Assembly (NCBI GenBank): GCA_038501785.1
Contig: JBAMJR010000084.1
Coordinates: 4,788,501 to 4,852,500, forward strand
DNA: 64,000 nucleotides
Direction of reading: 5' to 3'
Source: Myoxocephalus aenaeus
Taxonomy: Eukaryota > Chordata > Actinopteri > Perciformes > Cottidae
Part shown: piece by piece, positions 38,101-51,503 of the stretch
Position numbering within the stretch: the stretch's first letter is position 1
Layout of the letters: each line of letters starts with the position of its first letter
The notes under the pieces: generated by a model
Told to the model about the DNA's origin: nothing
Databases searched by the model: none
What the model saw: only the letters and a program-made list of their open reading frames with translations
Program-made: the position numbers and the translations under genes

Positions 38101-41100
38101 TGCAGTTGACAAGTGCTTTCAAATAGTTTTCCTAAAAGTGGATTAAAGACACTGCTTGTGGGAGTTTTCTGTAGTCATATCATCTTTTAAATGATCCATA
38201 TGACAAAAGCTTTTGTTGGTAAAAAAAAAAGAAGAACATTTATATATTAAAGTCTGTTATTTTTTAATGGCACCAAATTAAGAAATAAGCCAATGGGCCA
38301 TTTCTAATAATAATAATAATTGTATTTATAAAGCACATTTCGCAGACAAAGCTGTGCAAAGATTGAGTAAAAAATAAAAAAAGTAGTGAAAAATAAATAA
38401 ATAAATTTAGTTATATCAGCCTGGATATTAGGAAAATACTTAAATCACAGTAATGGTGAACGTTACTTTAAAGCTCTTTTTAGACACATAGTCTTTATTC
38501 ACCATTATTATTGCCACAGAAAAATGAGACTCTCTATTAAAATAGCTGTGATTATATGTGGCGGGGCCCAAGCAGTAATACAGAAGGAGCATTCTGGGTA
38601 AGTATTCAAGGCTGGGGGTCATAGTTCAGTTCCATACCCGGATCTCATTGGCTAGAGCCATGTCGATCATGTTGCTGAAGGAGTCGCTGACGTCCGTCAG
38701 GATCTCGTGGATGGCCTCCCTCATGGACTTCAGGAAGAACTCGTCATCGGTGTGAAGGCACCTGTGAGTTATGACTCCGTGAGTTATGATTCCATGAGTT
38801 ATGACTCCATGATTATGATCCGCATTAACCCAGCTGTTTACAGAGTCTTACCTCTCCGTGATATTGGTCAGCTCCAGACACTTCTCCAGCAGAGATTTCT
38901 CATACTGCAACACACAGATGCAAATAAATGGTTTCAAAGTGTATTCCATAGAGAATGAGTGATCCACGTGCAGAGCTTAACGTGAGTGGCATTTACTGTT
39001 GATGCATAGACAGTACATACATAATGTGGATTCATCTAACTTCAGTTTTAATCTAATTCTCAGCATAAACTTAATTATTAGTCTCTTGAGCTGCACAACA
39101 TTATGCATTTACCGACACATCACTTGCAGGTTTTTCAAGATAGTTTGTCAAGATGTATAAATCAACACAGGTATCAGCTTTTCTCTTGTCACTAACTTTG
39201 CAAAAACCCTGATGGATACATCATCATTTCAGGTTATTTATCTGTAAAGATCTGATTGGAATCAACTTTCTTTGTTTTTGGTGTTTAACACACACACACA
39301 TATTGGAAGAGGAAATCTATAATAAGGATATCCTTTATTTAAGGGGGAAATATGATTCAGTACATGGATTTGAAGAACTAAATATAGGTTTTTATTTGCA
39401 TAAACTTCTCATTTAATTCAGGAGTATAGGGCTACTTGTTGAGCCCGAACAAAATAAACTGATCACGTTCTAAAATTAGAACGTTTTATATAACAGCATG
39501 AAAAAGTCCTTATTATATTCTAATTGGTGCATCAGGAAGTCTTGATTTTAAAACTTCAGCACATATCTTTGTAACTTCCTTTATTGTTGTTAAAAGCGTG
39601 CAAAGACCCCAAACTGACTCCGCGTGCCGACCGCACCTTCTGCATCTCGGGCGGCGTGCTGCGGGCGGCGCTGTACTCGTGCACCAGGGAGCGCACGTGG
39701 CAGTTGGCCCTCACGGCGGTGCTGTGGACCCTCTGCCAGCGGCCCTTCTCCAGCCGCTGGAACATCTTGCCGAGCTCCGTGCTGACCACCAGCGCCCGGC
39801 GCAGCAGCGTCTGCAGGTTGTTCCGGGCCACGTGGTCGCCGCCGCCGACCCCGGAGGCCACGATCAGCTCGCCCTGCTGGGCGTCCTCCTCCACCCCGAT
39901 GGGTTTGGCCTGGAGGACGCACATGCACTCCACCTCCGTCATGTGGCGCAGGTCCTCCATCCAGCGCTGCACCGAGTCCACGTGGAGCGACTGCATGCGG
40001 GCGCTGCAGGAGGAGTCCACGCAGGACGGTTAAGAGCCGGTTTATTCACATGGAGATGTGTCACGGGACAGGGAGGGGATCTAAACTTAAGATGGGGGAC
40101 TTTACTAATGCAGCAAATACCCTGGACCCAAAGTGAGACCTAGATTGCCTAAATGCATTGTCAATATTTAGATCTTTATGGACTGTACACATTGTGTTCA
40201 GTCTGTTAATGTGGATCCAAAGAGAGGTCAGGTGATACAGACCATTTATCTCTATTAATCAGTGCATCCAGAGGAAATTAATCCCCTGCTTTTTAATTGA
40301 TTTGCAGATAGAAAATCCACATAAATTGACTGTACGGTTTTATAGCATTCTCTCCTTTATTGGCATACAAATAAAAAGTACAAATTACTGCACAAACAGA
40401 ATCCCTTTGCAGCGATAAATCTGCCTGAGAAACACACAGATACTGAGTGCATGTTGAGGGCAGTATTGTCTGAGCTCCGGGAAGTCGTTTGTGCTGACCG
40501 GCGTGCTGACGAAAGCTTGAACTGATTTATATGAGGAACCCTTCATCATCTTTGCACAAGAAATAACATGCTCAATCAGTAGAAAACTAAGTAAAGTGGT
40601 TACTCATGAATTAAAACTGCGGACGATGACGGGTCATTTAAGTTGTCTGTGTGTACTCGCTTTCATTCTCCCTTTTTTTCCCCCATTATTTATTTCATTT
40701 TTATTAGAAAGTATCTGTCATAGTGTATGTAGGTTTAGGCTTTAGGCTCTTATGAAAGTTGCTCAGTGGCGCGTGAAGTAAAAAAAAAGTTCAAAAATCA
40801 TATTTACTTAACGGATGTTTCTGGCGATCACCGCATTTTGGGGTTAAAGTTGTAATTCCACGTTGTAAAAATGTGATTCAAAGCCCGGCATGAATGGCTT
40901 CTTAGTTTTGTTCAGTTTAAATAAGCATAATATAACGTATATAGCCATAAAATGCATATTTCAGACTTCTTTTGCATGGTTGTTATTGTCATATGAGTCG
41001 TCAGGCAGGTGGAAATAGAGTTAATGCTCGTTACCTCGGCTCGTTAGATATGATTTTAGCCCCAAAAAATTGAGGATCGTCAACTAAAAATGCGAAGCCT

Positions 41101-42786
41101 TTTTTTTTTTTTTTTATCAACAGCCATCTTAAACCCATTAATGATTACAAATGTAACCGTGAACAGGTGCAGCAATAGTCATTAAAGGTGCTGGGCTTGA
41201 ACAGGATTAAATTGTAAAACATAAATTGGTAGCACTTTATAATAAGTACACACCTTTTAGCATTAGTAAAGCATGAATAAACAATGGTTCCTCTTTTATA
41301 AAGCATTATTCCAACATGAATACTCATTACCGGTAGTAACTCATTCATAAACACAGTTATGAATGTTTCATTCTTGATTAATAAGCGTGGGTTTCATACT
41401 TGATAAATGATGGATTCCCCATTTGTAAATGAAGTATTCATGACTTATAGATGATTAATAAGATCATTTGTAAAGTGTTAGTAAATGATACAAAAAATGC
41501 TGACGTGAACATACACACTTTGAATATAGTATTTTGTTAGATAATTGATAACGTGACATGGCAAAGACATTCTCTTTACTCGGGCCTCAATCTGTCATTT
41601 TGTCAGATTGTGTTTATGAATGAGTTACTAATGAGTATGCATGTTGGAATAATGCTTTATAAATGAGGAAGTCATTGTTTATTCATGCTTTACTAATGCT
41701 AAAAAGTGTGTACTTATTATAAAGTGCTACATAACTAATAACAGCTAAATAACAAATAAACTAATAAAGGATTATCTTATCTAAAATGAATCACACTGCT
41801 TAAGAATTGGGTTAGAAAAAGCTGCTTCTGATGACTGCAGGTATGCTGTGTGTGGCTCATTATCTCCCTCATACATAAAACCCCTACACACCTCCTCTGA
41901 AATGAAATTCCATTAATGCCACGCAATATAAACTGCAGCCTTAAAAGCGACACGGCGTTCCTAAAATCAATGATCTGTGCTCGAGGTCAATTATCCAGCG
42001 ATAACTGCCGGTTTACACACTTGTTAGTTGAAGCATTTCCCCGGAGCGCGGAGACGGCTTCACCAAACACTCCTCCACACTTCAATCTCTCCCAGATGAC
42101 CCGAATGAGCGCGATGGCAAAGAGTCCAGCTGAGTCAAAGCTCCCTGAAAGCCGGACGGGTCGATGGCTGCAGCGTTCCACCTCTGCTTTGAGTCAACAC
42201 GTGGGAGCGGGGCCTCTAATGAAGCTGGATGTTTTCGCTCTTGGCTCTCTGGGTATCGTCAGTGAAAAGATGGCAGCTCGCATTGGAGACGTCGGGATAT
42301 CGCGTTAGCATCGACTATTGGTTGACCCGGCTGCTTTGAGAGGAGCATTGTGGCGGCGCGTACGCCCCCGAAAACAACGATTCATCTTTGCCCAGCGACA
42401 GCCGGCGTCATTACGCATCATCTTCAAGGCAGGTATTGGGTTTCAGCTTTCAGCCGGAGCCGGTTGCACAGGACCGAATCATTAGAAAGCCGCCGCGCTC
42501 CGCGATGAAACCACACAGAGCAGCTGTTTGCTGAAGGAACGGAGTTTAGTTCAGGTCAGACAAAGGTCTCGTTAACAACAGCTGACCTTCACTCTGTTAT
42601 CACGACCGGGAGGATACACACGCATGTGCCATCTGCTTCTTTTTTACAGGTGAAGCCTTTCGGTAACAGCGTCTGTAATTTGATTTAATTTAAATATCAA
42701 ATAAAAACTTTTTAGCACATTTTATTTCCTGCGACTCACTCACTTCATATTTCTTCTCCCAGAAAAATGAAGTATGGAGCCCAAAT

Positions 42787-42832
<46 letters not shown>

Positions 42833-43414
42833 GCAGACACAATGCACATGCTGTCTATGGATATGTATTCTACATTTCGGTCAATCATCTGTCAGGCGAG
42901 GAGGTGGAATAACGATGCAGGAGTCTGGAGGTTGCAGAGCGAGGAGGGCTCCCCAGTTCCCCCAAAAAAAAATTCTCCGGCAAATAAATCTCCCTCAATC
43001 TGAAAAAAGGACGACGGCGTAATTAGCTGTGGAATAAATAACTGCAGTAATCATTAATGCGGAGCTTGTTCTGCTAAGTGGGGGGAAATGGCTGCGTAGT
43101 GGTGATGGTGACTTCTGAGAATGGATGAGATGCCAGTTTTAGTTTTAAATAGAGGCGATTAAAGAAATGAATTCATCCTAAATGTTCCTTGCAAATTAAA
43201 TAATACTGAACCCTGCTTCAGTTGTTCCGTGTATTTGAAAAGAAAACTCCTAAAATGAGATGAATCCCACAGCGGTGAGTAACACAGTGACTCAAACTAC
43301 GTGAGTCAAATTAGCCACAAGAGCTCGATCACTAGCCACTGAAGTGGAGCTGCAAAGAGCTCTCGTTTCTAAATTGCCGTCATCTTCCTCTACATTTCAC
43401 CCAATTAACCTACA

Positions 43415-43455
<41 letters not shown>

Positions 43456-45078
43456 GAGACACCGAAACAGAGGAAAAAGTCCAGATGTGTTGATCATAAA
43501 CTTCTATTATGTTTATCAGGCATAATGTATTTCAAAGTGACATCCGGCGTCTGAAAATGCATTAAAAAGAAACAACGAGATCAATCTGGAGATGAGCGAC
43601 AACGCGACGGGTCCTCTCGGCGTCAGACCCCGTCGCGGCCATTTGAAACCGTCTTATCTTCCACGGTTATATAACGGCATCACGCGAGGATGAACCCGTC
43701 TTGATTTACACGCCCGTCAAGCCGCGAAGCGTTCCCCTCACCGCAAGAAGAAGAGAAAAAAAAGATGATGATAATAATAATAGGCTTGTTTTTCCAAGGG
43801 AGGGGAAGCGGTGCACTTCAGCTCGCAGGGAATGACAAACATTTACACGCAGGGCCAACAGAGGGTCAGGCGACAGCGGCTCTATTATCCCCACGCGCAG
43901 ATGAAGCATCGCTCGTCCTCGTCGCCGAGCAGCGAGCTGAGCAGAGGCCTTGTTTTTGTTTTTTAAAAGTGGTACCGCGTTGGTATTTCTGCACGGGGCT
44001 GGGAACGTCTGTTCATTTCTCGGCCCGTGTTTTGTATTAATGTGTTTTAAAAATAGATCAGAGGGAGATGCTGTTCGTGTTTGATAGTCGTACTCATGAA
44101 GTTTTATCGGGATTGAATCGAGCCAAAATGAATCAAATTAAGAGGGAATGCTCATCTTGAATTGAGCTGAGTGAGCTTGAATTAAAAGAGGAACATCTGG
44201 AGGAACATGTGGATGAACGTGTGGATGAACGTGTGGAGGAACTTCTGGAGGAACGTGTGGATGAACGTGTGGATGAACGTGTGGAGGAACTTCTGGAGGA
44301 ACGTGTGGAGGAACGTGTGGATGAACGTCTGGAGGAACGTGTGGAGGAACGTGTGGATGAACGTGTGGAGGAACATGTGGAGGAACTTGTGGAGGAACGT
44401 GTGGAGCAACGTGTGGAGGAACATCTGGAGGAACGTGTGGAGGAACGACTGGAGGAACGTGTGGAGGAACGTGTGGAGGAACGTGTGGATGAACTTCTGG
44501 AGGAACGTGTGGAGGAACTTCTGGAGGAACGCGTGGAGGAACGACTGGAGGAACGACTGGAGGAACGTGTGGAGGAACGTGTGGAGGAACCTCTGGAGGA
44601 ACGTGTGCTTCTTTCACCGCCGGGAGGTTTTGATCCGACGCAGCTGTCAATAAAACTTCACGGCGTGGAAGAACTTTGTGTGACTTAGAGATGAAAGCGG
44701 AGACGGGAAGCAACACGCTGCTGGCATGAGACGTGTTGACAAAAATACAAATATCGAACATCGACGGCTTTGTCTGTGTCTGGGTTGCAGTGTGCATCTT
44801 GAGAAACTAATGAACGCTCAATGAATTAATCTGGAATGGGTTTACGTGGCGTATTACAAACCAAAAGGAAACAATATTGAACTTCAAACGGTAGTTGCGT
44901 AACTTTTAACCAGAAACATGCAGAAATCTGACTGCAATAAAAGAGGAACCCGGTCCAGACTCACAAAGGGAATCGGGTCGGTGAGTTATCGTCGCGGTGA
45001 GCTCACTCTCGCTGCAGTGCATCAGGTGATAAACGGCAACTTGAGCTTTTAGATGATTCACTTTTTCAACTTTTCATG

Positions 45079-45125
<47 letters not shown>

Positions 45126-48100
45126 TCTGCTGGATGAGTCATGAGAGGCTGCTGCTCCGACTGTTCAGCTCCACATTAATAAAAGAAGAGAGGTTTGAGG
45201 GGTGACTGTGACGTCAGTCTTAGGGTTCAGGTTAGAGTTTGTGTTTAGCATGTAATGGTTTGCTTTAGGATCCTTTTTTCACGCTGGAAACATTAAACAC
45301 ATCCTCGTTTTCCTCCACTTAACTTTATTTACGATATTATTTAAAGCCGAATCATTATGTCTTTCCTACCAAGTGGGTTTTGTTGCCTCTACTTTACATT
45401 TGTTTCATTGCACAATTTCATCCAGACTGAAAATACAAATAAAAACTCAGGCACCATACATTAAAAGTGAAAGTGGCGCTGAGCGACCGTGCATGCATAC
45501 GCAAATCCACGATTTCAGGATTGCAGAAAAGTATCTTTGGGACGACGAAGGCTTGAGCAATAATATGGGTAATAAGCGTTTCAGAGATGGAGAGAGAGAA
45601 GAGAATGGCGGCGCTAATGTCTTAGCTTAGCCTTCTGCTAACCTCAGAGAAGCATATTCCTTCATTCTTTTTCCATAAACAAGATTTAAAATAACTCTCA
45701 CGTTGCAGCCAAAATGAGTTTAATGAAACACATGAACAATTTGCATAAACATAACCGGTATTTAGACGTATTTAGAATGAGCATGCTGGTTAAGTATCTC
45801 ATCACAGACACATTTATATTCAGGCATCCTCCAGATCACTAAAGGGAAAATAATTCAGACGATGTTGTGTTCCATATTAAAGTGTAAAATGTCCTAATAT
45901 GAACCTCGGCGTGCATTTTCAAAAAAAACTCCTTCCCATCCGTGACATCCAGGCTGCTTTAAAGAGGGAACCGTCGGCTGACAGCTGAGGGAAGCCCTCG
46001 CCGAGCAAAGGGAGAAGAAACACAAAGTGACACTCGACGGAGCACAAACGTGGACTTCTCACAGGATCCCTCATCACGGGATGTGAGTCACTTTGGTTTG
46101 AGGCTAAAAACAGAAACGGCGCCCGCATGAAAACACACGGCGAGGCATGTGGGTCAGCCGCTAATCGCATCACGAAGATACTGAAAGCAAATGACGGAGC
46201 GAACGTGAACAGTGCTCTTAAACCCACAGTGGGAGTCACGTCTCCGGCGAGCGGGGGCGCGTTTGAACCCGAGCGGCGGAGCACCTGTTGGCACTCAAAG
46301 CGTGGCAGTTACTGCACAGCAGGAACTGGTTTGTTCTCCAGGGGCGGTCGTCAGTAACTGGGCCGCTCTGACTCGGGGACTGTGTAAAAAACACGTCGTA
46401 GATCCTGAGCACAGGTGGAGCGACGCCCGGGGAGACGCTGTGTGTGGCTCATGAAAAGCGTGTGGAATTGTTGAAAAAAGACAGATAACTTCCTGGTTTT
46501 GGAGTAACCAGGAAGTGCTACGTAGAGTTTTACTTTTTACATTTAGCAGGGTATGGTGATCGTTTTAAATGGGATTACGTGGTAACATCTGAATTGATTG
46601 GAAAAAATATCTGGAAAATATCTGCAACTATTTTGATGGTACATTAATATTTAAAGTCATTTGTAAAGTTAAAAATGTCTCCTGCTTTTCTTTGTCAATG
46701 TTAAAGTAAACTGAAAGTGTTGATCTGCCAAAACCAGCAATTAGATGGCATCCCCTTGGACTTCAGGACATTATTCACTATTTTCTGACATGGGGAAAAC
46801 TATTAAGCAAATTATTAATCAGCTAATTGAGGAAATGACGGGCAGAATAATCACCAAAAACGATTAGCATTGGTTTCAGCCCTTATTCAATCATTAATAA
46901 TTCATTACAACCCAAATCTTCAACTCATGAAAACACCTTTTCTGCAGTATGTCTATTTATTATCAAATACTCCGCTTATCTTAATACCACAGTGAGGTTT
47001 AAACAGGCTTTGGTACAAATAAATCTGTAAATGGACGCAATCCATGTCAGCTACTTTTTTCAAATAAAGACACTATTTTTGTTCTATTGTGTTGGCGTAT
47101 TTAAAAAATAATAACTTTTGAATTGGATGAGAGGCTGTGGGGTTTGATCCTCTGATGAAACTATACACATTATAAATGCATGCACTCACAGTAAAGCACA
47201 GGGTTCATGGTAAAAGCCCCGTGTCAAATGTTTTATCACAACATCTGGAATGGTGCAGTATCGTTTGGTAAAGAAACGCTGCCACATGTGTTCGCTCGTG
47301 TTGTTATTTCTGTTTGGAGGATTCTTAATATGGAAGTCATTCAGCACACGACGAACGAGTGCGATGCCTTCCCTGCCGTCTGCTTTCTCGCTGATTATCC
47401 CAGTCTGACGCCTGATGTCACTTCTGAACGAATGGAAATCTCAAACGCCGCAACAGACCCGCGGTCCGGGGGGGAGGAAGAGTGGATGGAAATGTGGGCA
47501 GAAGGCGCTGCGAGACTTTGCGGACCAGACCGTTGTGGCTTTGGCTTCGACTGACGGGAGGAAACAAGGACACTCTTGTCCCAGAAATAATTCACTATGG
47601 ATGTTAATGCATTCCCCTTCTGCTGAAGAAACAGAATATATCTCTGAACAAATCTTTAAACGTTTGTATTCAGCTCCACTGAAGGCTTCAGGGAGCTTTG
47701 TTTTACAAAATGCTGCTTCACTGTGTGAAGGGCCCACTGAGAAAAGGATAACAGCATATGGCTTACTTTTAAATGTGCAAGTCACGCCCTTGATTTTCTG
47801 GGCAAAAGTCGGGTCTGCGCTCCTCCCGAAGTAGCCTGCTGAGGGGCGTGGCCTCTGACTGGTACGGTCGGCTCCTGGCAATGTGGGCAGACATCTGACT
47901 CCCAGATGTTTTCAGACGGCCTTTAAAGCGCAGCCAAGACCAGACTCACCGAAAAGCGGCACATTCTGTTTCCGTCTTGTTCTCTCTGACTCACACATGC
48001 CTGGTTACATGCACACGAGTACATACTGCCGCTGTAATGTGCAAGACTGAGGAGACTTCTCCAGGGCTCCCATTCTTTTATAGAAATCAATTTTCCTGGA

Positions 48101-48914
48101 CTTTTGCAGGACGTTTTTTTTAATGATGATCGAGCTGGTGTAAGAGACGGGGATCGAGTCGTACACCGATAGAAGCTAAGTCCCGCCCCAAATAATGATT
48201 TGATCCCATTTGAATTGAGCCACGAATTACACGTTTGTCAATTACAAACTCACGTATGAAATCTTACATGCATAGGGGCATTTCAGCGTTTATAAGATTC
48301 TGAACATGACGGAGCTCTTTCAGATGCCAACGTGATTTCATTAGGGGGAGCTCTGATAGATACTAGAAGTTCATCCTCAATCTCTGCACACACAAAAAAG
48401 GAGCAAGTTGCAATAATTGCAAGATTTTCCAGGACATTTGACTTTTTCCCTCTCATTTTTCCACGGCTGTAAAACCGGTCGGCTGTTTTTCCAGGACGTG
48501 TGGAAAACCCTGTTATCGTTTCGTCCGTCTCAAACCGCCTCCAGCTGACTCGTCTCTCCCTTCTTTGCTCGCTCCGTTTTGTCTCTGGAGTCTCTCGCTC
48601 TTTCCCTCGCATCAGCAAACCCACACTTTGTGCAACTTCCAGCATTACTGCACGGGCGGCAAACGAGGAATCCGCAAAACATAAAAAAAAAGACGGACGG
48701 ACAAAGCGACGGGCACGGAAACCGAGTTAACCTGTCCTCGCGCTGGCCGAGCCTCTTTGGGACTGTAACCCGAGGCCGAGATGGTAGATTGAAGCGATGG
48801 GTTCTGTTTGTCCACTGAGTGCCTCTGTGTTTGCAATTTACTCCTAATACAATTCAGTCATTTGGCTCCTTTCATCCGTTGATTTACTGAGCCATGTGCC
48901 GCACAAACAGGGTT

Positions 48915-48962
<48 letters not shown>

Positions 48963-51445
48963 TGGGTGTGAATGAGGGACGGACAAAGAAAGCGAGTCAG
49001 AGATGATCTGTTTGTTTTTGTGTGTGTGTGTGTGTGCGTTTGAGAGTTTCGTCTGCTGCGTCTCTCCAGAAAGAGACTTTTCTAGAAGTCGGGAGATTTA
49101 AAGTTCATAGCCATGAAAAAGGTTTGAGGACGCACGGTGTGTCAATAAAAGAAACGGCCAGTTTAGCTGATGGTTCACCAGTGCAGAGTCCAGTAGGTCA
49201 GCTGGAAAGGTCCGAGCTCCCCGCTTCTGCTTCAGTTGCTGATTGTTTGGTATGCGCACACATTTTCAGTTTTATTTTTTTCAGTATTATTGCCGTCGAT
49301 CTCCAGCTTTTGTGCGCAGATGTGCACCTCCAATATGGTTTTCAGGGCGTGTGTGTGTGTGGGAAGGGAGTTTGTGTATGTATGTGCTTGCGTTGTCACT
49401 TGGGATTTGACCTTTTCACCTCCTGCCTCTTAATTTGTTGATGCAGGATCCTGACTGAGGCCGATATATTGGTTCGGCGATGTTGAACCAACAACTCCAA
49501 TCAAACATCAGCCGGTAAATATGTCCCACGGTGGGGAGGGGGTGGTTTTACTCAGCAGCTCCGGGGGTGTCGGCCTATAAGACCCGCCTCTCCCTTTCCC
49601 AACATACACATGAAGCAGCAAGTTCATTCAGTCTGAGGGTCACATGATGGTCTAAATGATGGGGTAGACGTGTCACGCATCATGCAAACAATATAAGTCT
49701 GTGTGCAACAGTCATGTTGGGGAATCATTATTCCAAATTATGAATATCGTCAAATTTAACTGCACTCAACAATTTATGTAATAACTGAGTTCTGCAGCGT
49801 TCTAGTGTCTTTCCGCTCAATGTTTAGGCTTTACAGAACACAGTTTTGTTTAAATCCCTAAAACAAGCTTTGATAAATCCAGCGACTAGGAATCAGACAA
49901 TGAGCAACAAGCTGCTGAGCAAAATGGAGTATTTAGTAACATCTGAGTCGGTGGAGACCAAAACAGAGCTAAAAATGAGCATAAATATCGGACTCATGAA
50001 TATCGGACTTGCTTTTGTAGGATTGCCAGAAACACGACTATAAATGAACGATAAGGATGCTCTCTGTCTTCTGGATGCTAAAACTCTTCGCTAACAAGTC
50101 ACAACAACTTTATATGAAACACATTCCCACCTCAATACCGCAGCTCGGTCAGCGCTCCTAAACTTCCAGCTATGCCGCTCTGCGTTAGCGTCTCTCTTTA
50201 GTTTCAGACAGCAGCGCATAAAGATGGCCTCTTGGGAGGCGCAGGACGCCACGGGGCGCTGACCACGCCGAGGTATCTGACACACGGGTTGCTCTATGAT
50301 GATAATATGTCAATGTTGTGTTTCTATCCCCTCGTGGCAAAAGAAAATCAATCAAATCCTGATCCTTGAGAGATCTCAAGGGCTATTTTTAGCATGAGAG
50401 GCCTTTGGTTGCTATAGTTTTTAACTAAAGGAAAGAAGTCTTGCACCTAATTTAATGCAGATGTCTCACAAACAAGTTCAATGTCACGTGGGAAAGGGAG
50501 TTCCTGCATTCAGAAGAGTTCCTACATCAGTTCTTTTTTTAACAAAGACGCTAAGAATGATATTTTATATTCTTTTAGAAGAAAATGATTTTGATTTGTT
50601 TTTAGGATTGACTCGGACATTAGTACATGAATACTGGTGATTCTTCTGTGATTTCTAAAAGGTGTGTAGCTGCATTTGTGTTTGTGTGAGAATCAAACAG
50701 GACCTTCAACTCCTCACTAACAACCAGGGACCGCGTCACCGCCGCCGCGCCTCGGTCTGCCCCCATTACGGTGCATTATCACAAGGAGATAGGAGTCACG
50801 GGGTGCTGCATATTTCGAGGGGTGTCATTTCTTGACATCGTGGCTATTATTGTCAGTGAACATGGTGTCAACATGGAGGCCGTTTACAGCTCTGCGGCTT
50901 TAATATCAACGTGCCCAGAGCGGGGGTTTTATTATAAACTAAAACAACAACAACAACAGTGGAAAATATATTCGTGAACTGAACCTAAATGAAAACAATA
51001 TCCTTATATACTATTAATAAACTGATACGACGTTGCATGGTTAAAAATTAATGGCAAAAGTACATTAATTTCAGTTTGAGTTCAGTTTTGTAAGTTATCT
51101 TCTATTTTATGCAAAAACCTTGAAGAGGACAATAAGATACATAATTAACCAAGCACCTGTATATTGTTTATGGCTACACTCACTCGGACTGAATGCAGTG
51201 CACTTTATACACTCAGTGAAACTGATTGTGCGATACTGTTATCATAGTTGTGTTCCTTTTTTAAATTATTAGTTGTATTTCTTTAAATTTTTCACTTTAT
51301 GTTGTGTTTGCTCTCTACCTTCCTGTCACTTTATGCATTACTACTGCAAACAGAACAACACACACACACACACACACAAAAATGAAAATACTTGTTCGTT
51401 GATCCTTGTCGTCATATTGTGCACATTCTCTAATAAAGTATATAT

Positions 51446-51503
<58 letters not shown>

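Noticed and set aside
39598..40143. 181-codon plus-strand open frame
   Set aside because: It lies antisense over the GC-rich INSC coding exon 2, whose minus frame is clearly conserved; composition explains it.
44138..44797. 219-codon minus frame with PPHV repeats and two plus frames
   Set aside because: They are artefacts of a stop-free 12-bp tandem repeat with no splice or codon evidence.
47207..47881. Overlapping 115-146-codon frames on both strands in intron 1
   Set aside because: No protein motif or convincing splice pair was found and frames conflict; probably a GC-richer chance opening.
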